A program made the translations under genes and the position numbers. A DNA stretch of 64,000 nucleotides, taken from Desmodesmus armatus. Taxonomy: Eukaryota; Chlorophyta; Chlorophyceae; Sphaeropleales; Scenedesmaceae. A model generated the notes under the pieces. It did not search any database, had not been told where the DNA came from, and was given only the letters and a program-made list of their open reading frames with translations. Where the stretch lies: positions 310,001 through 374,000 of the forward strand of contig VIIQ02000082.1 of NCBI GenBank assembly GCA_007449985.2, written 5' to 3'. Below are positions 35,401 to 46,838 of this stretch, piece after piece (position 1 is the stretch's first letter; each line of letters opens with the position of its first letter).

Positions 35401-38009
35401 GGGAGTTGAAACTCACACACTTCGTCGATGTGCTTCAGCAACGTCCTGGTGTTTCCCGTGTGCAGGTCGTGGCCGTGGGTGACTTCTTTCAGCTGCCTCC
35501 CGTTGATGCTGACAAGAGGTGCAACTGGAAGCCCAGCAAGCAGCAGCGCAAAGTGGACAAGGACCCCCTACCCCAGGGCACTGTCATACAGAAGGTACCT
35601 GTCATAGTGGCCGAGCTGCCGCCTGAAGCAGTTCACGCCCATGCAGAGGCGCGGGCAGAAGCTGCTGCGCAAAACACCCAGGAAGCTTTCGACAAGGAGT
35701 ATGCGATGTATTACGCGCCTCAACAGCAGCAGTACCAGCAGCAGTATCAGCAGCAGTACCAGCAGCAGGCTGCAGGAGGGGCTGGTGGTCAGCTGCTGGC
35801 ATCGGCAGCACCGGGCGCTGGGATGTGGGGCTTTGACCCTGCTGCAGCTGCTGCTGCTGGTGGCGGCGGCGGCGGCTCGGCAGGCATGCTGGCATCGCCC
35901 CCTGGGGGTGTCATGCAGCTGCAGACTGCTCTGCAGCTGCTGAAGGGAGCTGGGGCATCGCCTGCAACAAGCCTGATGCAGCGGCAGGCAGCCGGCTCAC
36001 CACTCACAGCAGGTGTCCCTTCCCCGGCACAAACAGCAGCAGCAGCAGCAAGGGGTGCTGCTGCTGGCTATGCTTCAGGAAGTCATCCACCTGTGAAGCA
36101 GGAGGGGCCTTTCCAGCAGTCGCCGCCTGTCCAGCAGCAGCAGCAGGCGCAGCATTGGGCAGATGCGGAAGAAGAGCCGGCCTCTCCGCTGCTGCCCACA
36201 CAGCGCCTGTTTGAGGAAGACGAGCCGGAGCAGCAGCAGCAGCAGCAGCAGCACGGAGACTCTCTGCTTGGTGCGCAGGCAAGCTCCGGGCAGCAGCAGC
36301 AGCAGGTCACACCTATGCAGCAGCAGCAGCAGGCCTCACTCTGCACCCCAACCCCAAACCGCAGTGCTGCTGCTGGAGGGCAGCAGCAGCAGTACAGCAA
36401 CACGGGGCTGTCAGGTGACGGGCCTGACGATAGCCAGCCGCTAGCCAAGCGGCGACGCCTGTTAGTGGCAGACGGACCGGACGCACAGCAGCAGCAGCAG
36501 CAGCAACAGCAAAGCAGTCATGCGTGGCAGGGCAGGCAGCAGGAAGGGCCTGCTGCTGCTGGTGGGGCAGGTGCCGCTGTCGAGGAGGTCACTGCTGCTG
36601 CAGCAGCAGGCAGTGAAGACGATGCATTAGACTATGAGGCAGTCGATACGGTCATCACCCAGGCTGAGACCCAGTGTCGCTCATCGCAGCAGCAGCAGCA
36701 GCAGCAGGGGCCGTGGCTATCACCCCAGCAGGCCCGACAAGCTGCCTCCCAACAGCAGCAGCAGTCAGGGTCATCAAGCCTGCTGCCGTCCCCCCAACGG
36801 CTATCCCAGCAGCAGCAGAGTGTGGGGGCTGCTGCATCACCCATGCAGCAGTCAGGCACGTCAGCAAGTGGGCAGGGCCAGCAGCAACCCAGCAGCAGGA
36901 CCCCCCTGTCCCTAGGTCTGCACTGAGTGCCCTGGAGCTGCTGACACAAGCACCCCTGCCATTTGCAGACAGCTACAGCACTCCAGTGAGACAACGGGGC
37001 ACCTCAGTGACATCGCAGGACCCTGGCATGGCAGCTGGGACTCCTGGTGTCACTGCTGCTGGCATGCAGTCTGCAGGAGACGGGTGCAGGCCTGCTGCAG
37101 CTGCTGTGGTGGCTGCTGCTGCTGTGGCCCTGTCACCCACAGGTGCAGGCAGCAGTCCCACAGCTGCTGCTGCTGCTGCTGATAGCACTGCAGCAGGTGG
37201 CAAGTGCTCGTCTGGTGTACTGGGTACACAGGGGGAGCAAGACCGTGTGTCGTCTGCAGCAGCAGCTGCAACTGCAGCAGCAGGGGCTGCAGCAGGCAGC
37301 CCTGAGATCCCTGCTGTTACAGCTGTGGATGTTGTGGCTGCTGCTGCTGTCGCCCTGCCACCTGACAGTGATTGTGCCAGCCCGGCATCTGACCATGGTG
37401 CTGTCATGAGCTCTGCATTTGCAGGGCATGCGCACAGCCCAGCTGGTGGTGCAGCAGCAGGGGCAGCAGCAGCAGCGGCGGCAGCAGGGACAACACCAGC
37501 AGCAGCAGCAGCGGCGGGAGCAGGTGTTGAGGCTGCAGCAGCAGCGCCAGGGGTCCCTCAGGCTGCTGCTGAGGTGATCATCATCGACTCACAGCCCAGT
37601 CCTGCAGCAGCGCCTGCTGATGCTGGTGCCAATGCTGGTGCTGCTGCTGCTGCTGGTGCCGGCACCGTCGCTGGTGCTGGTGCTGGTAATGGTGCTGGTG
37701 CAGGTGCCAGTGCCGGTGCTGGTGCTGCACCAGCTGAAGTCCTTGACCTGCAGCTAGACAGCCCAGGCAGCTGTCAGGTACTTGCAGCAGCAGGAACAGC
37801 AGCAGGCAAGGGCCAGCCTGACGATGTGATAGAGCTCCTTGACTCCGACTCTGACTCTGACTGTGCCCCTGGCAGCCCACCCATCGACCTCACCATGACA
37901 CCTGTTGAGGACTTTGAAGGCTCCAATGATGACAAGGCTGCAGTAGCGGGGACCAAGGCAGCTCAGGGGGAGGCAGCAGCATCGGCAGGGCATGGGGGGT
38001 GCCAGCATC

Positions 38010-38041
<32 letters not shown>

Positions 38042-40955
38042 GCTGGTGCAACCAGGGGTGCAGCAGCTGCAGCAGCAGTGGCCTGGCTTGGTGCCTCAGC
38101 GGTTGCCGAGGTACCAGGAGCAGCAGCAGCAGCAGTACCCCCGGTTTCAGCAGCAGCAGGAGCAAACATCCCAGTTTCAGCAGCAGCCATCATACTACCA
38201 ACAGCCGCCGCAGCAGCTGTCTTACCAGCAGCAGCCAGAACAGCAGCTGCTGCAGCAGCAGCAGCAGCAGTGGCCGCTGAGTGCAGCCAGTCCTGCCACA
38301 GGCCTGCAGCGACTGAACCTTGGCGCCACTGCTGGCAGTGGTGGCTCCCCTGTGCCGCCATGCCCTGCGTTTGGTGGCCCCGCTGCTGCTGCAGCTGCTG
38401 CTGCTGGTGGCCATCCCGCTGCTGCTGCTGGTGGTGGTGTTGCTGCTGGCGGTGTTGCTAGCTTTGGCCAGACCACCGTCCCCATCGGCGGGCATCTAAG
38501 GTACCCCGACCTCATGCATAGGCTCGAGACGGTCGCCAACATGCCCATAACACCCCCTGGCTCTCCCACTGCTGGTGCAGCAGCCAGCAGGGGTCGGGGT
38601 AGGGGTAGGGGGCGTGGCAGCAGCTACAGTAACGAACCCGGCTGGTTCAGGGACCCGAACGAACGCCCTGCGAGGGACGTCTGCGGTGTGCGTGTGGCCA
38701 AAGGCTTGACGCGCAGCAGGTTGTTCGACGTGCGGGAGGTGCCGCTGGGGCATGTGTACGGGCGCAACAACGGGCGACAGGTGACGGCGTGGTCGCCGGG
38801 GTCTCTGATGCATCCGGAGCTGCCCTCGGGGTTTGACTGGCGGATGCCAGTCCAGCAGCGCCCAGCAGCAGCAGCAGCAGCCAGTGGGGGTGGCGGGGGA
38901 CCGGGAGGGGGAGGTTTGTGGGGCGGCAGTGGCGGGTACAGTGGAGGCTCAGCAGCAGCAGCAGCAGCAGCAGGGGGCGGCAGAAGTCCCTGGGGTGGTG
39001 GTGGCGGGCACAGTGGGGGTCACAGTGTGGGCCTGGGCGGCAGGGAGGAGCAGCAGCAGTACACTGCGCCACGGCTGCCGGTGGCATTTACGACGCCATC
39101 AGGAAAGGCCGAGTACTGCTTCAAGTCGCCTGTTTGGGCGGCTGCGCAGTTCAAGCCTGCGGTGCTGCGTGATGTGTACCGACAGGTGAGCACGGAGGGT
39201 GCTGCTGCAACTGACTGCGGGCTTGATAGCATAGGGTAGGTCTGTGGCTTTTGCAACCATCGTCGAGGTGTACAGACAGGTGCGGAGGAAGGTGTATGCT
39301 TTGCTGGTGTGCGTACAACTTTGCAGCAGTTCCAGGCTTCCTGTCGTCTTGTCGGTGATTAGCAGAGCAATGCAACCTGTTGCTGTTTCTGTGTCTGTGA
39401 CATGGCTGCCTTCTGTGCTGTGCTGTGCTGCTGCGGTTTTGTGCAGGCTGACCCTGAGCTCATCAACGCTCTCAATCGGGTGCGCCTTGGACAGCTTGAC
39501 CGTAGCACGGAGATGCTGCTGTCCGAGCTGAAGCGGCCGCTGCCCGACGACGGCATCGCTGCGACACACCTGTACCCGCACAAGAAGGACGTGAGTCAGT
39601 GCAGTGGTTGTTCTGGGTTCCTTTTTCCATATCCTTTCCAGTGCGTCTCCGTCAGACGTGTCTCTCTGTCAGGTGTATGATTGTACGCTGATTACGCTGA
39701 TGTGGAAATGGTCTGCGCAAGTGGACGGCGCTGCGCGTCGTTGGGCCTTCTCGCAGCAAGGCCTGGGGGTGTCGTGTCAACCCAGCGGCAACAAGGACAC
39801 TTTTGTTTCAAGTGGGATGCAGCCAGTAATGTCTCCTGTTGACTGCTGTTGCTGCAGGCCGAAAAACTGAACACGGCCGAGTACGAGAAGCTCACGGGGC
39901 CAGAGCTGCTGTTTCCCGCCGTTGATGCCGCCAACCCAGGCGTGTACGATAGGTCCAGCGTGCATGATAAGCTCAACAGGAACACGAACGCACCCATGCT
40001 GCTGAAGTTGAAGGAAGGGACCCAGGTGCGGAAGGTGCATTGTGCCTGGCTGTGCGGCCAGGCTTACAGTGCTGTTTGTTGTAGGTCCCAGTGTTTTATT
40101 GCCCAGCTCCTGGCCCAATCTGGTGGGGTAACACAGCCATGGGGTGGGTAACTATCGACAGTGTATCCTGTGCCTGATTTGACCATTCCCTGTCACCGCA
40201 ACTGTTTCCAGCTGTCTGGAGAAGGCTGTAGGCGTGGCTTGTCCGCCTTGCAGCCAACTCCATCTGGTCCTCAGTGCCGATGGAATACCAGGGTGAAGCT
40301 AATAGGGCTGTGCATTTGCTGACCCTGTTGCTGCCCAGGTGCTGCTGCTGTCAAACCTTGATGTGAAGGGAGGCCTGGCCAACGGCACCAGGGGTGTGGT
40401 GGAGGGCTTTGCCAGCATACGCGACTACCTCAAACAGGTCAGCCGCACACACTGCTGGCACAGATTGATGTTGTGCCATCACCAACATCAACTCAAATAG
40501 AATGCAGCTTATTCTTTGTAATTGTTGGCTAGCAGCAGTGCCAGCATACGGGAATACCTCAAACAGGTCAGCCACAAACACTGCTGGCACAGATGTATGT
40601 TGTGTTACCAATGTATAACAGGGTCGACGCCAGTTTGAATCACATGCAGCTGATCCCTTGCATAAGTTGGCTAACAGCAGTGTCATAAGGCCAGCCATCT
40701 GCGTGGAGTGCGTCGCCTTGAACACGCACATGAAAGCGCACATGCCAATGAGCTTGAACCGGCCTGTTGCCCCTGCGGCTGTGGGGTAGGCTGTAAGCAG
40801 AAAGCCAACAAGCACAGCCGCCTGCTTGTCGGTCCAGTGCTTTTGTTCTTCTACATGTTGTAGGAGGGTGTGGCGATCCGCAGCGAGCAGGGCAACCAGC
40901 CTCATCAGCAAGCCCCCAAGCCGGAGTGCGAAGCACACACTGCTGGCAGCAGTGG

Positions 40956-40988
<33 letters not shown>

Positions 40989-43568
40989 GCCAGCATACCA
41001 CAGCTGCGGACCTACTCGCTTCAATGCCCTAGTGAGTCTTGTGCTTGCGGTCTTGGTGACACATCGCAGCACTGTTTTGAAAGGCTCCGTCCACGAGCAC
41101 ACTCCCAGCTGATGGGCTTGATACCTGCTGATGCTGTGATGCTGCGCCTGAATCTCTTGCAGCAACCATCGATCCTGTAGCCAAGAAAATGCGTGTGTGG
41201 GAAGATGTATGGAGGGTTTGTGGTAGCATAGGCATTCGAAGTATACAGGCGGGACCAGGTACTTTCTTGATGGTTATGCAACACTAACTGTGTGTCATGC
41301 TGTGTCTGCTGCCTGTGCAGCCCAACCTGAACCCCTCTAGTGGGTGTTGTGGTGTACAGGGCTGCCCCTGTGACAGACCGGCGTGGTCCACACTGCCCAA
41401 CGCGCGCACCATAACAGCGACCGTCAAGCTGCCTGGCTCGGATGTGCTGGAGACAATAGAGGTGGGTGCCATGGACAACTGCAGTTCCCTTTGTGCTGGA
41501 GAGATTCAAGTCCGACACCAAGTTGGTTGCAGTCGGAGGGCATCAAGTCCGATACCAAGTTGGCGGCCACGTGCGGATGAAACACACATGCTTGACAGAA
41601 CATGTTTGTGGCAGAACCTTCAACTTGCACGCACGGCCGCCACGATGCACCTGACAGGTGGAGGGGCGGGGCTTTCCTGGAATCAGGCATGACGAAGCAG
41701 CAATAGGCTTGCTGTTGTTTAGGCCTATTTGGCTTACGTTCCGTCAAACATTATGTGCGGCGATGCAGTGAGCTGGATTTTGTGTTATGATGTGTTGTGT
41801 TGTGCTGTGCTGTGACTCGCAGCTGCCAAGCAAGCCACATGAGCGTGACAAGCTGCAGCGTGCCATAGTGTGAGTGGTTGCCTCGTTGCACTGACATCAG
41901 AATCACTTCAGCAGGCTGTAGGCCAGATCCTGATGCTGTTGTTAGTTTGTATCAGGGAAATTTTGTCATGAGGGTGACCACTGGGCAGCAATCGACACAT
42001 GCTGAGTTCCCCCACACAACGTTTGCTGCTGCTGCTGAGGCCTGCAGTCACAATTGCGTTCTTCACCGTTCTGCTGACCAGTGGTGCAGAGCACCGGGGG
42101 CTGTTGGGTTTGGAGAGCACATGCATATCCCGCTACACCTGAAGACCAGTGACCCTCAACAGCTGCCGCGCTGCCCCTATCTGCGCAGGTGGTTCAACCA
42201 CACCAACACCACAGGCCTGCCAGTGTGCCGGTTCAGCGTCAGCGCACGACACGCTAACTTTGGGTCCGGCGGCCTGGCAGGCGATGGCGGCATCGGCAGC
42301 AGCAGCAGCGAGGGTGGTGTGTGCTACAAGCGGCTGATTGTGGGGCCGCAGCTGTGGCGCCACAAGGCCAGCACCCCGGCCCATTTCAAGCTGGAGTTGA
42401 CGCGGGTGCAGGTAAGGCGCCATGCTGAATACATGTGTATCATGTGTTGTGGTATGCGACGTGCTGCAGGGGAAGCCAGGAGAACAATAGAAGGAGGCAG
42501 CAAGTCCCTTCGGAAGGCATCAGAGCCATGGTGACAGTGTCACATGGGGCACATGCATGCCGTCAGGATGCCAACACACCACCTCTCAAGCACTTGCCAA
42601 CACCGCCGCATGGGGATCTGGTGCATACCGCAGCAAACACAAGTGATTGCTGTCAAAGTCAGACCAAGTCATGGCAAATCCTAAATGTTTGTCGGAGTCC
42701 CTGAGCCAAACACGCTTATAATCCTAGACCTGCGCATGTAACGGCAAGCTTTGCTTGCACCGTGGACACGGCTCGACATCATCAACGCCACACCCAACGG
42801 TCAAATCCGTTTCTGGCATTGGCTGTATGCCACTGCAGGTGCCGCTGCTGCATGCGTGGGCCATTACTGTGCACAAGAGCCAGGGCATGAGCATCAGCAA
42901 GCTGGTAGTCACGCTGACGCATGCCTTTGGTGCCGGCATGGTGTACGTGGCGCTGTCGAGGTGCACCAGCAGGGATGGGCTGCAGGTGGGTGCACATCAG
43001 ACTTGTAGCTATGGTCATGACGCTCACAATGCATCGCAGATGACTTCAGCATTATCAATGCAATGGTGTTGTGTAGGACGGAGACGCATGCTGTGAGGGC
43101 AGGCCACAAGCTCAGTGCAGTCTGGACAGTGTTAGTGGATGGCCGGCTGCGTATGTACATGGCGCTCTTGAGGTTCACCAGCAGGGCAGCTTGCAGGCGT
43201 GCGAATTACGCTGGGCTGGTGGCCACTGGCAGTGCAGGAAGTGGGGCGGCGCGTCAGATGGGAGGTAAAACTGCACGTCATAGCCAACCAGCATCCAAGC
43301 TTTGAGCAAGAGGGCTGGCAGCTGCACAGGCACAATGAAAGGGCTCCACCTGTATGCCAAGCGTACACCTTGTCGTCAAAGCCCTTGGGAAGCTATTTTA
43401 GCTCGTAGCCCTGGCCTGAGTGGGCTGTGCTGGGCTGTACAACATGCATGTATGCTGCCGCTGCTGCTTTGTGTCGTGCTGCAGATCATCGGTGATGTGC
43501 CTGCACCCATCACTGACAGCGATGTGAAGCGTTTCTACTCCTACATCTTCAGCCTCGGGCCACAGTGA
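32446..43568 (+). CDS. Giant PIF1-family DNA helicase with low-complexity insert
   Basis: Fourteen exons: 32446-33298, 33526-33658, 33914-34061, 34698-34805, 35466-39185, 39447-39590, 39858-40025, 40339-40437, 40864-41031, 41321-41461, 41823-41869, 42189-42411, 42839-42985 and 43485-43568; about 2,060 residues. Helicase motifs: Walker A GGAGVGKS (Lys291), TLHSWAGI, Walker B ILILDEIS (Asp366, Glu367), GDFFQLPP (about 419-426), FKSPVW then YRQADPELI, LSNLDVKGGLANGTRGVV, WAITVHKSQG and YVALSRC. These define the PIF1/RRM3 5'-3' helicases, which act at G-quadruplexes, telomeres and mitochondrial DNA. Exon 1 is Gln/Gly/Pro-rich with GPPGQP repeats. About 1,200 Gln/Ala/Gly-rich residues separate motif III from motif IV. 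The frame shifts near 36.9 kb and back near 38.04 kb, so the big exon needs two indels or two unseen introns. Motif completeness suggests an active enzyme. Confidence 0.88.
32880..33230 (+). repeat. GPPGQP protein repeat in helicase exon 1
   Basis: Three to four imperfect copies of a unit of about 30-37 residues: VGM-x-x-x-GPPGQP, a Trp/Pro-Leu block, a Gln-rich stretch, then MxGxAG. Confidence 0.75.
36228..36253 (+). repeat. CAG triplet run in helicase
   Basis: About eight consecutive CAG codons (poly-Gln). Similar runs recur through the exon, for example near 36484-36510 and 36688-36708. Confidence 0.85.
37574..37894 (+). other. Cluster of four candidate SUMO-interacting motifs
   Basis: In the frame that is open from 36.9 to 38.0 kb, four hydrophobic cores sit next to acidic or Ser residues: VIIIDSQ (37574-37594), VLDLQLDS (37739-37762), VIELLDSDSDSD (37826-37861) and PIDLT (37880-37894). 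They fall within about 105 residues. This matches the SIM pattern of 3-4 aliphatic residues flanked by acids or phosphorylatable Ser. Function is inferred. Confidence 0.55.
38004..38038 (+). repeat. CAG triplet run at frame switch
   Basis: About ten CAG units followed by CAAGGGG. The open frame changes within or just after this tract. Confidence 0.85.
40411..40681 (+). repeat. Tandem duplication of exon tail and intron start
   Basis: Copy 1 (40411-40539) contains the end of a helicase exon (ASIRDYLKQ) and its GTCAGC donor. Copy 2 (40540-40681), inside the intron, repeats both with changes (ASIREYLKQ, donor intact). Confidence 0.8.
40957..40988 (+). repeat. CAG triplet run in helicase exon 9
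   Basis: About ten CAG codons encode a poly-Gln tract inside the region between the NGTRG motif and the HKSQG motif. Confidence 0.8.
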
Positions 43569-45203
43569 AGCATTGTGCAGCTTGCATGCAATGTGGATGG
43601 ACCTCGAGCTCCTGGGGCTGATTTGTGCACTGGCCTTTGCTGGGGTCAAGGAGCTTGGTGTTTGTGTTCTCAAGAGGGTCATCTTTTCTGTCCCTTGGCT
43701 GCTGGAGCGTATAGCCACACTGAAGGAGCATGTGTACTTTGTTTTTGTGATGGAATGTCGCATCTGGCGGCAGATTTTGCAGGCAGCCGTCAGCTTTGTT
43801 GCGTGCGCCACACTCAGGTCGGTGTGTTTTCTCAGCAGGATAAGTCTGTAACAGCTGGTGCCTGCCCTGGCACCTATGCCATGCGCAATTGGGGTTGTGC
43901 TTGCGTGGGTGGCTGATGGTGCTGTGGAGAGGCACACAAGGTTACCTGCATAGTATCGACGAAGCTGACAGCTCCTTGGGGTTGCAAAGCAGTTTTTAGG
44001 GGCTGTGTGGGTGTTTGCGTTGACTGTGGTGCGTGTGTACTGAGGCTGCGCAGTCTGTGGTCGAATGCACCACAGGCACCTGCTTCGGGTCGCAAAGCTG
44101 CACAGTGATCTAGTGTGATCTTGCTCGCACATTTTGATGTATATATGTGGGTGTGGGTCTGCATTGTACAACGTTGCTGTTGCAGGCTGTACAGATGTAC
44201 GTCACTTGTTATATACTGGCATGGACTCCTCATTGGCTATACTGATGTGGAGATGTACAGGAGATGGGCTGGAGAAGGTTGAGTTGGACAGTGTTTTGGT
44301 TGATATGTGCACCACACAGTGTTGAGTAGACCGGGGGCTCTGCCACTGCAACCATGCATGATGGCAAGTACCAACCGCATGCCCTACAACATCTGTTGCG
44401 GTTGCTGGACTTGATAGAAATCAACCACTTTGTTCAACCACCATGTTCAATCAATCACTCAAGATTGGGTCAGTCTGACGCCAACACACGTCCACAAAAC
44501 AACAGAAACCAGCAGCTGTGACTGAAAACAGGCTTGACTCGCAGCAAAAGCCGGCAGCACATGGCCACAGACAGCACTACACTGCACCCCTAGCTGTCAA
44601 GTGACCTTGCAGTTGGTCGGCAGCACAACTCAATAACAAACTCAGACAGGACTGAGAGTCCGCACGCCCAGTCAACTTTGTTGCAGCAACAGCCTCACAA
44701 AAGTGCTGCACGCATGTTAAAGGCCATCCTTGACCCTTGCGCAGACGCCTTGCCAGAAGTGCTGCGCCACAAGAAGGGAAACTCTTCGCCAGCCTTGGGA
44801 GGCGCATGCTGCAGGTGTTGAACAGACACGCCGCCAGCAAACTGGGAGAGGTGTGGCGGGGCTTAAGCCACCGCAAGCGAAGCAGCAGCAGCTGCTGGCT
44901 GAAGCAATCCCACACGAAGGAGTGCCCCGTGTGCTGCCAGCACCCGTATGTGTGTTGCGCAGTGGGTCTCAACACCAAGTTGAGCTGGTCCATGCTACGC
45001 CTGCAGAGGCTGCCGACCTTGCCTCCAAGCAGCCGGCTGGCTGCTCAATAGCCTGCAATGGTTGCCGGCGCCCAACAGCCTTTGGGAGACTGTGGGTCAG
45101 GTGGGGCCGTGGGAAGGTAAGAGGGGCAGGAGCCTGCAGGAGCCTTCATACTGCTGAGGTGTCCCCTTCGACTCCTTGCGAGCACGAAGGCTGTTTTTGC
45201 CCT
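43569..45203. other. Intergenic between helicase and TRAPPC1 genes
   Basis: It begins with the helicase 3' UTR, with TGTAA at 43847-43851 as the likely poly(A) signal. Frames at 44.7-45.1 kb on both strands are open but lack any domain signature. Confidence 0.5.
43847..43851 (+). terminator. TGTAA poly(A) signal, helicase gene
   Basis: TGTAA lies about 280 bases after the helicase stop codon. Confidence 0.5.
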
Positions 45204-46515
45204 TCAAGTGGCCTGCAGGAGTGCCTTGCTGCGCAGGAAGCCATTGAGGGCATTGTTGAACTGGTCAATCCTGCAAGGACGCCATCCGTTCAGCAGCCGC
45301 AGCAGCAGCACAAAGCACATCAGTCAGTGTGGCGCCATGCAGAGCCGCCCCCAAGAGCTGCACCACGCAGCTTATTGCGGAATGTGTCAAAACGCAGAGA
45401 AAATTGCTGCGGCAACACACATCAAGAGTGGTGGTCAGTGTGTGCAGATCCATGGGTGCTGCACAAGTTTCACTTGTCCCATCCTTGTCCCAGCTGAGCT
45501 CGGCTGAACCATGCCTTGCCTAATGTCCCATACCCATATGCACATGCCGCCTTCCAGCCTCCCCGCTTCAACCTCTGCACTCACTTGAAAGGCTGTCCTG
45601 GCACATACAGGGGGTTGCGTACCACATACTCCACGTATATGTCTTCGTAGATGTAGTTCATGACCTCCCGCAGGTCACCCACGTCAGGGCTGGTGTTCAG
45701 CACCATCTGCACCAGCAGCAACAGCAGTACAGCGTCTTGATGTGTTGTTTTGTCAAGCTGAAGAGGACATACTGATACAGTGCGTAGGTCCCTCCCAGGT
45801 ACCCGCAACCACTCTGGGTCCCCTGCCTGTCAGGTGTCTGCTGCTCTGTAATACAGGCTGAGCAGCTGGAGGAGGCAACTCTCCTCAACTGCCCTGCAGT
45901 GTTCGTGTCTGCAGCATGATGTGCCCATGTTGCCTCATCCCTGCCGGCCCCCACAGGGGCAGGTTTGAAGGACTAAAGGAGCACCACAGTCCACCTTTAC
46001 ATCACTGAAGCTGCTTCACATGCACAAGAACACACAGACACAGCCTCAGCCCACAACCCGTACTGGAAATGCTGCATCCCTGCTGACCTTGATGCCTGAG
46101 GGTGACTCCAGGAAGTGCATCTTGTAAGTGTTGGTAGTGAAGCTGTGAAATTTGCAGCCCTGTCCGATCTTGCGGGGCGTGCCAAGGGGCGGCTTGGAAG
46201 TCCTGTACAGACACAGAAACATAGCCAACGTTGCTGAGGATGCATCTCGCTGCTGTCCTGTGCTGCCGTGACAGCTGACCGTCAGCCTGCACTGACTGCA
46301 TGGTGGCGTGCTGCTGTGCTGGGTGCTGTTGATGCCTACCCCTTGGCGTCCAGCGCAGCTGTGAAGTTGTTCAGGGTCCAGAACAGGCCAAACATCTGCT
46401 TCTGGTCGTCTATAAGGGTGCCAGCTCCCTGCTTGACGGATTTAGGCCTGTACCACTCGTGGTAGTGCAGGCAGGTGCCCTGGCGGTCGTAAATGTACAT
46501 GTTGAAGCAGACCAT
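45204..46515 (-). CDS. TRAPPC1: TRAPP complex subunit 1 (TRAPPC1/Bet5)
   Basis: Four exons: 46515-46340, 46202-46088, 45706-45585 and 45270-45204. All junctions keep frame, giving 159 residues. The start MVCFNMYIYDRQGTCLHYHE matches the family's FDRxGxCLHYxEW opening. KQMFGLFWTLNNF, then YKMHFLESPSGIK, MVLNTSPDVGDLREVMNYIY and VEYVVRNPLYVPGQPFK follow in the longin-like fold order. The last exon ends FNNALNGFLRSKAL. Length is close to the usual 145. TRAPPC1/Bet5 is a core subunit of the TRAPP complexes, which activate Rab1/Ypt1 in ER-Golgi traffic. It is head to head with BTB-like paralogue B. Confidence 0.93.
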
Positions 46516-46838
46516 GGTTGCTGATGTGTACTGCTGCTCTCAAGACCCAGCAATGTTTGTTTGCTGTTCCAGTGCACTACAGTGCAGGCGGGAGTCGTTT
46601 GCACACGCCTATACAAGCTGGCCCAATAAACTGATCTGAACCCTTCATTCAAAACCCAAAAGGGTTCGGGCCTGATCAGGGGTATCTGCAGCACATTTGT
46701 CAACTCAAATATTTGTACACATAATCGATTACCTGTCTTCACGTGACTGCTTGTCTGATTGCTTGCTGGTTGTGATCTAACCTCAGCCGCTTGCCTCTGC
46801 TGTTCTCCTGTTCATCTTCAGCCTTCAACAGAAGCCAA
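46516..46838. promoter_or_regulatory. Divergent promoter, TRAPPC1 / BTB-like B
   Basis: 323 bases lie between the two start codons. A pyrimidine-rich stretch ending in CAG about 18 bases before the BTB-like ATG could be an acceptor of a 5' UTR intron. Confidence 0.4.

Noticed and set aside
44577..45165. Open frames on both strands between helicase and TRAPPC1, including an Arg-rich plus-strand frame from 44737
   Set aside because: No domain signature, no splice context, and both strands are equally open, as expected by chance in GC-rich DNA.
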